Assembly (NCBI GenBank): GCA_019411205.1
Contig: DXRF01000118.1
Location: 1,309-8,447 of the forward strand
Length of the DNA stretch: 7,139 bases
Direction of reading: 5' to 3'
Origin: Parabacteroides sp.
Lineage (GTDB): Bacteria > Bacteroidota > Bacteroidia > Bacteroidales > Tannerellaceae
Part shown: piece by piece, positions 5,643 through 7,139 of the stretch
How the letters are laid out: each line of letters starts with the position of its first letter
Numbering within the stretch: position 1 is the stretch's first letter
Program-made: the position numbers and the translations under genes
Notes under the pieces: generated by a model
Database searches by the model: none
Seen by the model: the letters and a program-made list of their open reading frames with translations, nothing else
Told to the model about the DNA's origin: nothing

Positions 5643-7139
5643 ATGGACAACGCAATTTTTAGTTTTCCCAAACCTGTTAACGAGCCGGTAAAAGCATACG
5701 CTCCCGGTTCAAATGAAAAGTCATCCTTGAAAAAGGCTCTTGCGCAGCTCTCTTCTGAAGAATGGGATATTCCATTGGTTATCGGAGGTAAAGAAATCCG
5801 TACAGGCAATACCGGTAAAGTCGTGATGCCGCATGATCACCACCATGTATTGGCCACTTATCATAAGGCTAGTGAGAAAGAAGTGCAGATGGCTATTGAT
5901 GCGGCCATGAAGGCACATAAGGACTGGTCTGAACTTCCTTGGGTAGAACGTGCTTCCGTCATGCTGCGTGTGGCAGAATTGCTTTCCACTAAATATCGTT
6001 ATATATTGAATGCTTCCGTCATGTTGGGACAAAGTAAGAATCCGTTCCAGGCGGAAATTGATGCTCCTTGTGAATTGATCGACTTCCTTCGTTTCAGTAC
6101 TTTTTATGCCAGTCAGGTATACGCTGACCAGCCTTATTCGGAAACAGGTATCTTGAACCGGATGGAATATCGTGCTTTGGAAGGTTTTGTGTTCTCGCTC
6201 ACGCCGTTCAACTTTACCTCTATTGCCTCTAACTTGAACATGGCACCTGCCATGATGGGAAACGTGGCAGTCTGGAAACCGTCGACAACAGCTATCCATT
6301 CTAATTATTTCCTGATGAAAGTATTTCAAGAAGCCGGTCTGCCAGACGGTGTTGTCAATTTTATTCCGGGACAGGGGAGCGTGATCGGCAAAGTTGTAAC
6401 GGCCAGTCGTGATTTAGGTGGTTTTCATTTCACTGGTTCCACATCGACCTTTAACACCCTTTGGCGTCAGATCGGCGAGAACTTAGGACATTATAAATCT
6501 TATCCGAAGATTGTCGGTGAAACAGGCGGCAAGAACTTCATCTTTGTCCATCCTTCTGCTCCGACTTTGGATGTAGCAACAGCTATCGTGCGTGGTGCGT
6601 TTGAATATCAGGGACAGAAATGTTCGGCTGGTTCACGTGCCTATATCCCTGCTTCGCTCTGGAAAGAGGTGAAGGAATATGTCGGCGATATGCTGAAAGA
6701 GATCAAAATGGGAGATGTTCAGGACTTTACGAACTTTGTCAATGCGGTTATCGATGAGGCCTCGTTCGACAACATCATGAGCTATGTCAATTATGCAAAA
6801 CAGTCTCCTGATGCGGAAATCGTTTTTGGTGGAAAAGGGGATAAATCCGTAGGTTACTTTGTTGAACCAACAGTTATCCAGACTACGAATCCGATGTTCA
6901 AGAGTATGGTGGAGGAAATCTTCGGTCCGGTTATCACGATCTATGTGTATGATGATCATAAATATGAAGAGACACTCGAACTTTGCGACCGTACATCTCC
7001 GTATGGTTTGACCGGTTCTATTTTTGCACGTGATCGTTATGCGATCGATATGGCATTCAATAAATTGCGTTATGCGGCGGGTAATTTCTACATTAACGAC
7101 AAACCGACAGGTGCCGTCATTGCCCAACAACCATTTGGC
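5643..7139 (+). CDS. Delta-1-pyrroline-5-carboxylate dehydrogenase (L-glutamate gamma-semialdehyde dehydrogenase), C-terminus cut by window
   Basis: An open frame of 499 codons runs from ATG 5643 to the last base; the family is about 540-560 residues, so roughly 45-60 residues are missing. The enzyme oxidises glutamate-5-semialdehyde to glutamate with NAD+, the last step of proline and ornithine breakdown. Motifs: LEGFVFSLTPFNFTSI (179-194) with the oxyanion-type Asn190, WKPS (211-214), VGETGGKNF (291-299) with general base Glu293, GQKCSAGSR (324-332) with nucleophile Cys327, EEIFGPV (424-430), and the substrate-loop region NFYINDKPTGAVIAQQPFG (481-499). The N-terminus (NEPVKAYAPGS, 13-23) and the whole chain resemble the mitochondrial ALDH4A1 type. 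It is a stand-alone enzyme here, with no proline dehydrogenase domain in front, unlike PutA. It uses the product of ProA on the opposite strand. rocA or pruA would be reasonable symbols, but I do not assign one. Confidence 0.96.
   Translation, partial: MDNAIFSFPKPVNEPVKAYAPGSNEKSSLKKALAQLSSEEWDIPLVIGGKEIRTGNTGKVVMPHDHHHVLATYHKASEKEVQMAIDAAMKAHKDWSELPWVERASVMLRVAELLSTKYRYILNASVMLGQSKNPFQAEIDAPCELIDFLRFSTFYASQVYADQPYSETGILNRMEYRALEGFVFSLTPFNFTSIASNLNMAPAMMGNVAVWKPSTTAIHSNYFLMKVFQEAGLPDGVVNFIPGQGSVIGKVVTASRDLGGFHFTGSTSTFNTLWRQIGENLGHYKSYPKIVGETGGKNFIFVHPSAPTLDVATAIVRGAFEYQGQKCSAGSRAYIPASLWKEVKEYVGDMLKEIKMGDVQDFTNFVNAVIDEASFDNIMSYVNYAKQSPDAEIVFGGKGDKSVGYFVEPTVIQTTNPMFKSMVEEIFGPVITIYVYDDHKYEETLELCDRTSPYGLTGSIFARDRYAIDMAFNKLRYAAGNFYINDKPTGAVIAQQPFG

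Noticed and set aside
5721..6329. 202-codon open frame on the minus strand
   Set aside because: It lies wholly inside the P5C dehydrogenase gene, reads as His/Arg/Phe-rich sequence with no recognisable domain, and is explained by codon bias of the plus-strand gene.
6633..7130. 165-codon open frame on the minus strand
   Set aside because: It is antisense to the catalytic and cofactor regions of the P5C dehydrogenase, with no recognisable motif.

Overview
The window looks like chromosomal housekeeping DNA from a gut-type Bacteroidales bacterium. Parabacteroides or Bacteroides is my best guess, and the genus is inference only. The evidence is: (i) an N-succinylornithine-type carbamoyltransferase next to proA and proB, a Bacteroides-group arrangement; (ii) no convincing Shine-Dalgarno sequences; (iii) two exact matches to the Bacteroidetes -7 promoter consensus TAnnTTTG, both upstream of genes; (iv) AT-rich intergenic DNA around more GC-rich genes. 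I see no mobile element, CRISPR array, tRNA or rRNA.

Layout. Positions 1-5019 hold five genes on the minus strand. In transcription order they are an HTH-cupin regulator (5019-4465), an AMP-forming acyl-CoA synthetase of the medium-chain/ACSM type (4445-2775), proB glutamate 5-kinase (2797-1694), proA glutamyl-phosphate reductase (1674-430) and the first 103 codons of an N-succinylornithine carbamoyltransferase (309 to beyond base 1). The first four are tightly packed, with gaps of 19 bp, a 23-nt overlap and 19 bp, and read as one operon. The last lies 120 bp downstream and has its own candidate promoter. Positions 5020-5260 are non-coding and hold a -7 element for the regulator operon, an unusual three-copy inverted/direct repeat, and a terminator-like hairpin for the next gene. 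A small single-cluster ferredoxin (5449-5261, minus) follows. It is divergent from a plus-strand delta-1-pyrroline-5-carboxylate dehydrogenase (5643 to beyond the end), with a 193-bp AT-rich region between them.

How it fits together. ProB and ProA convert glutamate to glutamate-5-semialdehyde for proline synthesis. The divergent dehydrogenase oxidises the same semialdehyde back to glutamate. The carbamoyltransferase serves arginine synthesis through succinylated intermediates. The window is therefore a glutamate/proline/arginine node with synthesis and breakdown on opposite strands. The unexpected part is the acyl-CoA synthetase and its HTH-cupin regulator at the head of the proBA operon.

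Most of the window is ordinary metabolism and I found no clear undescribed defence or mobile system. The points most worth checking are the regulator-synthetase-proBA coupling, a natural Asn in ProB at the site where E. coli Asp107Asn relieves proline feedback, and the competing hairpins at 5166-5218.
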